NCBI GenBank assembly: GCA_023265535.1
Contig: JAHFTI010000309.1
Location: forward strand, 1-5,751
Length of the DNA: 5,751 bases
Origin: Opitutaceae bacterium
GTDB lineage: Bacteria > Verrucomicrobiota > Verrucomicrobiia > Opitutales > Opitutaceae
Direction of reading: 5' to 3'
Positions 1-5,710 of this stretch are shown piece after piece. Made by a program: the position numbers and the translations under genes. Within the stretch, counting starts at the first letter, position 1. Each line of letters starts with the position of its first letter. Below the pieces are notes generated by a model. That model was given only the letters and a program-made list of their open reading frames with translations. It was not told the origin of the DNA and ran no database searches.

Positions 1-1406
1 ATCTTCCCCTCGATCCCCTCGAGGGTCAGGATCGGCAGGAACACGATCATGATGATGCCCACGCCAAAGGCCACGGGGCGCGCCACCTCGAGCGGCGCAC
101 TGTGAAGCACCTCCTTGCGCTCAAGCGGCGTGAGCGGACGGCCCAGCTTGTGCTGCCGCGCCGCCATGCGACGCATGCTGTTTTCCACCATCACCACCGC
201 GCCGTCCACGATGAGGCCGAAGTCCAGCGCCCCCAGGCTGAGCAGGCTCGCGGCGATGCCCGCCTGCAGCATGAAGTTCGCGGCGAAGAGCATGGAAAGC
301 GGGATGGCCGTGGCTACGATCAGTCCCGCGCGCAGGTTGCCCAGGAAGGCAAAGAGGATCGCGATGACCAGCAGCGCACCCGCGAGGAGGTTGTGCTCCA
401 CCGTCGTGATCACCTGGTCGACAAGCTCGGTGCGGTCGTAGAGCACCTCCAGCTTCACGTCGGCGGGCAGGAAACGCTGCACCTCGGCGAGCTTCGCCTT
501 CAGCGCGTGCGTGACCACCGCGCTGTTCTCGCCCATCAGCATGAAGCCCAGGCCGAGCACCGCCTCCCCCTTGCCATCGGCGCTCACCGCACCGCGGCGG
601 ATCTCATGGTCCTCCTTCACGGTGGCGACGTCGCGCACGCGGATGGGGGCGCCGTCATGGGCCTTGATCACGATGTTGCCGATCTCCGTGACATTCGTGA
701 CGAGGCCGATGCCGTGCACCAGCAGCATCTCGCCGCTGCGCACGATCTGCCCGCCGCCCACGTTCTGGTTGTTGGCCTGCAGCGCCTCCACGAGCTCGTC
801 CATGCCGAGCCTGTGCTTGATGAGGCGCTCGGTCTCGACCACCACGTGGTACTGCTTCTCGAAGCCGCCCCAGGTGTTGACCTCGGCCACGCCCGGCACT
901 TTGCGCAGCTCCGGCTTGACGACCCAGTCCTGGAGCACGCGCAGCTCCGTCGGCGTGCGCTTGGGGTCGGTGGAATGGACCACATAGTGGAACACCTCGC
1001 CCAGTCCCGTCGCGATGGGGCCGAGCTGCGGGCGCGCGATCCCCTCGGGCAGCTCCACGCCCTGGAGGCGTTCGCTGATGAGTTGGCGCGCGCGGAAAAT
1101 GTCGGTCTGGTCGCCGAAGGTGGCCACCACCTGCGAGAGACCGAACTTCGATATGGAGCGCACGTTCTGCAGCCCCGGCAGGCCGCCGATGGCGAGCTCC
1201 ACGGGCACCGTGATCTGGGCCTCCGTTTCCTGTGGGTTGAGCGACGCTGCGGTCGTGTTGATCTGCACCTGCACCGGTGTCGTGTCCGGGAAGGCGTCGA
1301 TGGGAAGCACACTCAGCGTGCGCCCCCCGATGACAAGGAGCAGCGCTGCAAGGATGCAGACCAGCAGGCGGTTCCTGAGTGAGAAGGTGATGAGCCAATT
1401 GAGCAT
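1..1406 (-). CDS. czcA: Heavy-metal efflux RND pump, CzcA-like inner-membrane transporter (N-terminal part, cut by window edge)
   Basis: This is the proton-driven pump subunit of a tripartite metal efflux system, located in the inner membrane. The frame is open for 468 codons from ATG (protein begins MLNWLITFSLRNRLLV) to the window edge; full-length HME-RND pumps are roughly 1000-1050 residues, so the rest lies to the left. Visible parts are a first membrane helix at about residues 14-28, a periplasmic porter region at about 35-335, and a membrane block from about 339 onward. The signature GALDFGLIVDGAVVMVEN carries D395, D401 and E408, with the same spacing as the D402/D408/E415 proton-relay residues described for Cupriavidus CzcA. 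A conserved-looking PVAFGVGIIMIVFLPILTL helix and LEGIEGK follow. The motif matches the divalent-metal (Zn/Co/Cd/Ni) classes and not the Cu/Ag CusA class. The gene starts 45 bp after the adaptor gene and has no Shine-Dalgarno sequence. The family call is firm; the exact metal is unknown. Confidence 0.95.
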   Translation of the reverse strand, partial: MLNWLITFSLRNRLLVCILAALLLVIGGRTLSVLPIDAFPDTTPVQVQINTTAASLNPQETEAQITVPVELAIGGLPGLQNVRSISKFGLSQVVATFGDQTDIFRARQLISERLQGVELPEGIARPQLGPIATGLGEVFHYVVHSTDPKRTPTELRVLQDWVVKPELRKVPGVAEVNTWGGFEKQYHVVVETERLIKHRLGMDELVEALQANNQNVGGGQIVRSGEMLLVHGIGLVTNVTEIGNIVIKAHDGAPIRVRDVATVKEDHEIRRGAVSADGKGEAVLGLGFMLMGENSAVVTHALKAKLAEVQRFLPADVKLEVLYDRTELVDQVITTVEHNLLAGALLVIAILFAFLGNLRAGLIVATAIPLSMLFAANFMLQAGIAASLLSLGALDFGLIVDGAVVMVENSMRRMAARQHKLGRPLTPLERKEVLHSAPLEVARPVAFGVGIIMIVFLPILTLEGIEGK

Positions 1407-1451
1407 GATGGGCGGGTTTGGAGGTTGCGTGTCGTTGTTGTCCGTTTCCGC

Positions 1452-2729
1452 TCAGTCATCCGCGCAGCCCGCGCCGAGCCGCGACATGAGCATCGCGGAC
1501 TTCACCGCGAAGCCATGCGTGACAGCCACCTGCTCACCCGCCTTCAGCCCGGCACGGATCTCCTGGCCCGAGGCGTCCCTCGCGCCGAGCTGCACCGCGC
1601 GCGCGTCGAAGAGATCCTCGCCCGTCTTCACGAAGACGAAGGGTTTCCCCTCGATGCGCTGGATGGCCGAGGGGGGCACCAGCAGGGCCGCCCCCTCCTG
1701 GCGCGTGACAATGCGTGCCGCTGCGAACATGCGATCGCGCAGCAGTCCCTCGGTGTTCGGGAACTCGGCGCGCGCACGCACCAGGCGCGTGTGTTCGTCG
1801 ACAGACGGGGCGATCCAGGTCAGCTTCCCAAGGAACACCTTGCCCGGCAGCGAATCCACCCTGAGCTCCACCACCTGCCCCGTCCTCACCTGGGCCAGGC
1901 TTGCCTCGGGCACCTGCAGCATCGCCCACATGGTGGACCTGTCCACCACCGTGAAGAGCTGCCTGCCCGGTTCCACCAGCGCTCCGCGCACGGCGTTGCG
2001 TTCCGCAATCTCGCCCGCAAAGGGGGCGCGCACCTCCATGAGCACCTGCTCCTGGGGCCTGCGGCCCAGCTCCTCGATCTGGTCCTCGGTGAACCCGAGC
2101 GTGCGCAGCTGCTGGCAGGCGGCGCGGTGGGTGGCCTCCGCCTCGTCGAGCTCCGCCTGCGAGGTCACGCGTTCGGCGCGCAGCTTCTGCTCGCGCTCCA
2201 GGCTCTGGTGCGCCAACACCGCCTTGGCGACCGCCTCGGCGATCGAGGCCGACCAGATCCGCGCCACGCAGCGCCCCTCCTCCACGCGCTCCCCGAGGTC
2301 CACCTCGACGGAGTGGAGGGTGCCGCCCACGGGCGCCGTGATCTGCGCCAGCCTGTTCTGGTCGAAGCTCAGCTCCGCCATGCACTCGATCGCCTCCGAA
2401 ATCGGTCCGGCCACGGGGGCCGTCGTCTCGATGCCCACGATGGCCACCGAGTTCTTCGAGGGAAGCCGCACCTGCAGGCTCTCGCCCGGCTTGAGGCCGG
2501 CGGCGAGCTGGGGCTTGCAGACCGCGCACTCGGCCTCGGGCACGCCGTGCTCGCCGCACATCTCGACACCTTCCTTGTTCGTGGTGTGGCTTCCATGGTC
2601 GTGTCCGTCGTGTTCGCCCGCGGCATGGTCGTGGCCGGCGTGCTCGTCGTTCTTCGCGCAGCCGGCGGCCAGGCCGAGCGCGAGCAGTGAAACCAGAGCA
2701 GGAAGGGTGGAAAAATGGATCTTTTTCAT
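1452..2729 (-). CDS. czcB: CzcB-like periplasmic adaptor (membrane-fusion) lipoprotein with His/Cys-rich N-terminus
   Basis: This 425-residue adaptor links the RND pump to the outer-membrane channel. The N-terminus is MKK, a hydrophobic stretch and LAAGC, giving a likely lipidated C24, so the protein should be membrane-anchored and face the periplasm. Residues 30-48 are histidine-rich (H30, H33, H35, H40, H43, H45, H48). A C58-x2-H61-x6-C68-x2-C71 cluster in the setting CGEHGVPEAECAVCKP follows; both look like metal-binding segments. The usual fold comes next: first half of the barrel-sandwich (lipoyl-like) domain around 128-160 (QITAPVGGTLHSVEV), an alpha-helical hairpin around 160-225, the second half around 237-275 (VRAPFAGEIAERNAV), a beta-barrel around 280-350, and a membrane-proximal domain to about 415 (GLKAGEQVAVTHGF). 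There is no HMBD-type CPMHP motif and no Met cluster as in CusB. It sits between the channel and pump genes. Start ATG follows an A+T-rich gap without a Shine-Dalgarno sequence. Confidence 0.94.
   Translation of the reverse strand: MKKIHFSTLPALVSLLALGLAAGCAKNDEHAGHDHAAGEHDGHDHGSHTTNKEGVEMCGEHGVPEAECAVCKPQLAAGLKPGESLQVRLPSKNSVAIVGIETTAPVAGPISEAIECMAELSFDQNRLAQITAPVGGTLHSVEVDLGERVEEGRCVARIWSASIAEAVAKAVLAHQSLEREQKLRAERVTSQAELDEAEATHRAACQQLRTLGFTEDQIEELGRRPQEQVLMEVRAPFAGEIAERNAVRGALVEPGRQLFTVVDRSTMWAMLQVPEASLAQVRTGQVVELRVDSLPGKVFLGKLTWIAPSVDEHTRLVRARAEFPNTEGLLRDRMFAAARIVTRQEGAALLVPPSAIQRIEGKPFVFVKTGEDLFDARAVQLGARDASGQEIRAGLKAGEQVAVTHGFAVKSAMLMSRLGAGCADD
2517..2642 (-). other. Predicted metal-binding head of the adaptor: His-rich stretch plus CxxH/CxxC cluster
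   Basis: This segment encodes residues 30-71 of the adaptor, directly after the lipidated cysteine. It holds two similar His modules (HAGHDH and HDGHDH, each followed by a further H nearby) and then C58, H61, C68 and C71, a four-ligand arrangement that could form a small zinc-ribbon-like site. As I recall, CzcB-type adaptors of several phyla have similar N-terminal extensions. A role in capturing metal, or as a metal-loaded switch for the pump, is inference. Confidence 0.7.
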
Positions 2730-2783
2730 GTCGTGTAATAGATTATTGGATACGTGTTTTCTTCTGTGGTGTGCCGAACGGCC
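2730..2783 (-). other. Short A+T-rich gap between the channel and adaptor genes
   Basis: The 54 bp between the channel stop and the adaptor ATG are clearly richer in A+T than the rest of the window, especially 2735-2763. There is no Shine-Dalgarno sequence before the ATG. A TATTAC element lies shortly upstream of the start on the minus strand and resembles a -10 box, but I find no convincing -35 partner. The most cautious reading is an unstructured translation-initiation region that favours a leaderless or SD-independent start within an operon; an internal promoter is possible. Confidence 0.4.
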
Positions 2784-4064
2784 TCAGCCCTGCCTGTCGG
2801 GGGCTGCGCCCGTGGTTGTCGCTGCGCCGCAGAGGGCCTCAAGCGTCGCCTGGGCCTCGTTGAGCTCCTGCAGCTTGCCAAGGTGGCCGAGCTGAAGCTC
2901 GCTGTGGGTGCGCTGGGTCTCGAGCAGGTCGTTGATGCCGAACTTGCCCTGTTCAAAGCCGAGCGAAACCAGGCGCGTGGCCTCCCCTGACTTGGGCAGC
3001 AGCCGCGTGCGGAACAACTCGCACTGCTGCAGGGCCAGGCGGTAGCGCTGCAGGGCGGTCGCCCTCTCCCGCTCAAGCGCCTGGCGCGTTGCGCGCAGCT
3101 CGGCCACCGCGGCGTTTGCCTCGGCACGCGTCTCCTGCCGCCGTGCCGCACCGCCATCCAGTATGGGCAGCGGCACGGAGATCCGCACCCCGATGATACT
3201 CTCCCCCGTGCTGCCCACACGCCCGGCGCTCAGACCCACGCTGGGATCAGGTACCGTCTCGAGTCGCGCCCGCCGGTGCGCCATTTCCGTCCTGTCGCGC
3301 TCAGCCTCGGCCGCCCCCAGCGACGGGTGCCTGCCCAGGCCCCCCTCCGCGGCGCGCAGCAGCGTCTCGTCCGCCGTTTCGGGCAGCTTCCCGGTCAGCG
3401 GGCGCTCCCCCAGGTCGTCCTGGCCCAGCAGCGTCGCAAGGGCTCCACGCGCAGCACCCAGCGCGGAGCGCTGCTCCGTGACCGACGCCCCTGCCTGCTC
3501 CTCAAGAAGTTCGGCGCGCAGCTGCTCCTGCAGGGCCCCGGCGCCCGCCCTCACCCGACCCTGGGCCGCGCGCGCCGCCTCGGCCGCCACGCGGTGCAGC
3601 TTCTCGGTGACCTCCAGCGAGCGCTCCGCCACCAGCACCCTGCCGTAGGCGATTTTCAGCTCGCGCCTCAGCTCGAGTCTGAAGGCCTCCAGCCCGGCCT
3701 GCCCCCCGCGCTGCGCCGCAGCGCCGATCTCCCGGTCGAGAGCCTTTTTCCCGGGGAGGGGAATGGTCTGGCTGATGCCGACGGTCTGCTTGGCATCACG
3801 GAACCCGCGACCGCCCTGCCGGGGCCAGTCCTCCGCCTCGAAGGACAGTTCGGGATTCGACCAGCGGCGCAGTTGGGCGGCCCGGCCCGCCCCCGCCTCC
3901 AGGCGTTCGCTCTGGGCGCGCAGGCGTGGGTTGTTTTCGAGCGCGAGGCGCAGCGCCTCCTCGAGTGAGAGCGGTTCTCCGGTCGCGGCGCCCAAGGCTG
4001 CCGCCTGGAGCAGCACGGCGGCGCCGAAGGCCAGGAGTCGGTGTGAAAGGTGGGATGCGTTCAT
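2784..4064 (-). CDS. czcC: TolC-family outer-membrane efflux channel, CzcC-like
   Basis: This 426-residue protein is the outer-membrane exit duct of the metal pump. It starts with a Sec signal peptide (MNASHLSHRLLAFGAAVLLQ, cleavage likely near residues 25-27). The first OEP repeat begins with LSLEEALRLALENNPRLRA at about 32-50, a hallmark of TolC-like channels. Long amphipathic helices rich in Ala, Glu, Arg and Leu follow, with short beta-segments such as VGISQTIPLPGKK and IIGVRISVPLPILDGG that mark the membrane strands of the two repeats. The C-terminal GFEQGKFGINDLLETQRTH is the classic ending of CzcC-type OEPs. The length is normal for the family. It is the first gene of the C-B-A trio, with the adaptor following after 54 bp. 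The ATG is the only sensible start, and the sequence before it is pyrimidine-rich with no Shine-Dalgarno sequence. Partner identity is inferred from context. Confidence 0.94.
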   Translation of the reverse strand: MNASHLSHRLLAFGAAVLLQAAALGAATGEPLSLEEALRLALENNPRLRAQSERLEAGAGRAAQLRRWSNPELSFEAEDWPRQGGRGFRDAKQTVGISQTIPLPGKKALDREIGAAAQRGGQAGLEAFRLELRRELKIAYGRVLVAERSLEVTEKLHRVAAEAARAAQGRVRAGAGALQEQLRAELLEEQAGASVTEQRSALGAARGALATLLGQDDLGERPLTGKLPETADETLLRAAEGGLGRHPSLGAAEAERDRTEMAHRRARLETVPDPSVGLSAGRVGSTGESIIGVRISVPLPILDGGAARRQETRAEANAAVAELRATRQALERERATALQRYRLALQQCELFRTRLLPKSGEATRLVSLGFEQGKFGINDLLETQRTHSELQLGHLGKLQELNEAQATLEALCGAATTTGAAPDRQG

Positions 4065-4097
4065 TGAAAGGTGCTTGGAGTGTGAGAGTGCGCGGAC

Positions 4098-4131
4098 GGG
4101 GAAGGGGACAGGGGGGACGGGTAGCTGGGGG
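4098..4131 (+). other. Candidate G-quadruplex array
   Basis: The plus strand carries five guanine runs (4098-4101, 4104-4107, 4111-4116, 4119-4121, 4127-4131) separated by loops of 2, 3, 2 and 5 bases. This satisfies the usual four-run, short-loop G-quadruplex pattern. It lies on the template strand, 34 bases upstream of the channel start codon, so the messenger would be C-rich here and only the DNA (or an antisense RNA) could fold. Effects on transcription of the efflux genes are inference. Confidence 0.5.
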
Positions 4132-4155
4132 CACGGACCAGGCCAGGGGCCCGGG

Positions 4156-4188
4156 TGCGTGCATGCCGGTGCACAAGGCGTGCACGCA
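4156..4188. repeat. 12-bp inverted repeat with helically phased GTGCA boxes (possible operator)
   Basis: Arms TGCGTGCATGCC (4156-4167) and GGCGTGCACGCA (4177-4188) pair at 11 of 12 positions around a 9-base loop. The right arm contains the perfect palindrome GCGTGCACGC (4178-4187), and the loop contains GTGCAC. The pentamer GTGCA occurs at 4159, 4169 and 4180, a spacing of 10 and 11 bases, about one helical turn. It lies between the Cys-rich gene and the channel gene. No T-run follows on either strand, so an intrinsic terminator is unlikely; an operator for a dimeric regulator or a structured leader element fits better. The structure is seen directly; the role is inferred. Confidence 0.55.
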
Positions 4189-4199
4189 GCGCGTGGACT

Positions 4200-4217
4200 C
4201 AGCTCACTGGGGAGCTG
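4200..4217 (-). terminator. Small hairpin just after the Cys-rich gene (weak terminator or spacer hairpin)
   Basis: A perfect 6-bp stem (CAGCTC and GAGCTG) with a 6-base loop begins one base after the stop codon of the small Cys-rich gene. There is no U-rich tail, so Rho-independent termination would be poor. It may protect the 3' end or modulate read-through into the efflux genes. Confidence 0.25.
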
Positions 4218-4218
4218 T

Positions 4219-4602
4219 TCAGGCGGCGCAGGACGGGGCCCGCGGCGAGGGAGCCGCGCGGCGCGTGAACTGCCATGCCACCACCCAGTCCCTGGGCGTT
4301 TCCCAGGCCGGCGGAGGCGTTTCCACGATCGTTTCCAAGCGAGAGAGCACCTGTTCCACGCACAGCAGGCAGGAACAGGCCATCATCTCGGGTGCGAAGA
4401 CTCTCAGGTCGTGATCGACGGGGCGATAGGCACCGTCCTCCACCTGCGCGCAGAGGTCCTCTGCGCAGGCTTCGCCCGCCGAACAGTCGCCGGAGTCGCA
4501 GTGCTCCTCGCTGAGGCCCAGGAATTCCAGGTCACAATGCACGGTCACCGGCACCCAGAGGAGCACCAGCACCCAGCAGAGAATTCGGAACAGGCCCTTC
4601 AT
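4219..4602 (-). CDS. Small Cys-rich secreted protein of unknown function, upstream of the efflux operon
   Basis: I do not recognise this family. From ATG at 4602 the protein has 127 residues. The start MKGLFRILCWVLVLLWVPVT looks like a Sec signal peptide or signal anchor, ending near H22-C23. C23 does not follow a good lipobox (His at -1), so lipidation is doubtful. The mature part is acidic and cysteine-rich: C35, C40, C46 and C51 at near-regular spacing (4, 5, 4), with H34 next to the first, then C76-x-C78-x2-C81 in ACSCLLC. A C-terminal stretch with several Trp (W100, W106, W110) ends in the basic, Pro-rich RRAAPSPRAPS. Codons show the G/C-rich third positions of neighbouring genes, which supports real coding. 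A TTG start at 4650 would put residues before the hydrophobic segment and is less likely. Position and composition suggest a periplasmic metal-binding or disulfide-stabilised accessory of the efflux system, but this is inference. Confidence 0.72.
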   Translation of the reverse strand: MKGLFRILCWVLVLLWVPVTVHCDLEFLGLSEEHCDSGDCSAGEACAEDLCAQVEDGAYRPVDHDLRVFAPEMMACSCLLCVEQVLSRLETIVETPPPAWETPRDWVVAWQFTRRAAPSPRAPSCAA

Positions 4603-4649
4603 CGCGACGGTGCCGCAGCGTCCCAAGCTCCGAGGACAAGTCAAGAGCA

Positions 4650-4663
4650 ACTGGCCGTCCAGT
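4650..4663 (-). terminator. Short inverted repeat after the S1-domain gene (weak terminator candidate)
   Basis: ACTGG (4650-4654) and CCAGT (4659-4663) form a perfect 5-bp stem with a 4-base loop, starting about 10 bases after the stop codon of the S1-domain gene. The downstream sequence on the coding strand is only mildly T-rich (TTGCTCTTGACTTG), so termination strength is doubtful. The 70-bp spacer otherwise shows a TTGACT box without a matching -10 element. Confidence 0.25.
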
Positions 4664-4672
4664 CCCCCCGAC

Positions 4673-5710
4673 TCACTTCTGCTGCGTTCCCTCGGCGCCG
4701 GGCTTCACCGGCTTGAAGATCGGCCGCTGGCTCGTTTTCTCCTCGGGGGCGCGCTTGGGGCGCACCGGGCCCGTGGGCTTTTCCCATTTCTTCTCGAGCC
4801 TGTAGCCCTCGTTTGTCTTCGCGCCCAGCTCCCTCTGGCGTTGCGCCTCGCGCTTCTCTCCCGCCGATTCCTGGTCGATGGGCAGGGCGATGCCGCCCTC
4901 GATCATGACGATCTTGCGTGCCTTGAAAAGTGTCCCAATCGCCTGCTTGAAGGACTTCTTGCTCACCCCGAACACCGCGCGGATGTCCTCGGGCTTGCTC
5001 TCGTCGCCCAGCGGCAGGCGGCCGCCCTTGGCCTGCAACTCCTCAAGCACACGGTCCGCCAGCGGGGCGATGCGCCCGTGGCCCGCCGGATCCAGGGCAA
5101 GGTCGATCTTCCCGTCCTCGCGCACGCGGCGGACATATCCCTCCACCTTCTGCCCCACGAACAGTTTCACGCGCAGGTCCGTGTCGTAGAGGAGCCCGCG
5201 GTGCTTGCCCTCGATGATCGCGTTGTAGCCCAGCTCGGACTTCTCCATGATCATGAGCTTCACCTTCTCCCCCTCGCGGTAGGTCGCGGGCGTGAGGTTC
5301 AGGTGCCGGTTGAGGCGCTGCGTGGCCACGATGCGGTTGCTCAGCTCGTCGATGCGCACATAGACCACCACCCAGTCGCCGGCGCGCGCCCGGTGCACCT
5401 GCTCGCGGATGGGCAGCAGCAGGTCCTTGTTCAGGCCCCAGTCGAGGAAGGCGCCGATGCGCTCGTCCGCGCTCACCACCTGCAGGCACGCGAAGTCGCC
5501 GACCTCCGCAAAGGGCTTCACGGTGGTCGCGATCAGCCTGTCGTCGGAGTCGCAGTAAAGGAACACGTCCAGGACATCCGCCACCTTCGTGCCGGGCGGC
5601 ACGTACTGGTTGGGTATGAGCACGTCGCCGAAGTTTTCGGCGTTGAGATAGAGTCCCTGTGTCGCGATGCGCAGTACGCGCAGTTCGTTGCGTTTGCCAA
5701 GCAGTGCCAT
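4673..5710 (-). CDS. CvfB/YitL-like S1-domain RNA-binding protein with a basic C-terminal tail
   Basis: This 345-residue soluble protein resembles the CvfB family, RNA-binding proteins with several S1-type beta-barrels and a C-terminal winged helix, linked in Firmicutes to control of virulence genes. Here the N-terminal barrel (MALLGKRNELRVL, GDVLIPNQYVPPGTKV) spans about 1-62. A second unit spans about 70-130, with the family-typical GAFLDWGLNKDLLLP at 86-100. A third S1-like unit (GLLYDTDLRVKLFVGQKVEGYVRRV) ends near 207, and a winged-helix segment spans about 215-277 (FGVSKKSFKQAIGTLFK). Residues 280-345 are a charged, Lys/Arg/Pro-rich tail beyond the usual family length of about 280-300. 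I chose ATG at 5710 because MALxGKRN is where relatives begin. An in-frame GTG at 5725 has an AGGG seven bases upstream and would add MHHAG, so it cannot be excluded. It is probably a housekeeping neighbour of the efflux genes. Confidence 0.87.
   Translation of the reverse strand: MALLGKRNELRVLRIATQGLYLNAENFGDVLIPNQYVPPGTKVADVLDVFLYCDSDDRLIATTVKPFAEVGDFACLQVVSADERIGAFLDWGLNKDLLLPIREQVHRARAGDWVVVYVRIDELSNRIVATQRLNRHLNLTPATYREGEKVKLMIMEKSELGYNAIIEGKHRGLLYDTDLRVKLFVGQKVEGYVRRVREDGKIDLALDPAGHGRIAPLADRVLEELQAKGGRLPLGDESKPEDIRAVFGVSKKSFKQAIGTLFKARKIVMIEGGIALPIDQESAGEKREAQRQRELGAKTNEGYRLEKKWEKPTGPVRPKRAPEEKTSQRPIFKPVKPGAEGTQQK

Larger units (their letters stand above)
4065..4218 (-). promoter_or_regulatory. 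Leader region upstream of the efflux trio
   Basis: This 154-bp gap is the longest in the window and the natural place for control of the efflux genes. On the coding strand it is extremely C-rich, ending in a pyrimidine-rich leader just before the channel ATG. It holds a small hairpin, a 12-bp inverted repeat and a G-run array on the opposite strand, listed separately. I see no sigma-70-like -10/-35 pair, so transcription may start further upstream, or the promoter may be of another type. Confidence 0.45.

Noticed and set aside
655..1398. Minus-strand frames of 247 and 214 codons overlapping the pump gene
   Set aside because: They are out of frame with the clear CzcA-like reading frame, which is open to the window edge and carries the RND signature.
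1015..2895. Long plus-strand open frame (626 codons) and similar plus-strand frames at 102-1382, 1425-2690 and 3276-3968
   Set aside because: They lie opposite the pump, adaptor and channel genes, and their proteins are Ser/Arg/Pro- or His/Leu/Arg-biased with no recognisable domain. This is the usual mirror effect of GC-rich coding DNA.
4156..4188. Inverted repeat as an intrinsic terminator of the Cys-rich gene
   Set aside because: The stem is strong but no T-run follows on the coding strand; the next bases are C/G-rich.
4620..4645. TTGACT box as a promoter -35 for the Cys-rich gene
   Set aside because: There is no A+T-rich -10 element at 16-18 bases downstream, so a sigma-70 promoter cannot be supported.
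3763..4716. Plus-strand frames covering the leader and the small Cys-rich gene (317 and 162 codons), and the minus-strand 129-codon frame at 3796-4185
   Set aside because: Composition is low-complexity Arg/Ala/Pro/Gly, there is no domain, and they conflict with better supported genes on the minus strand.
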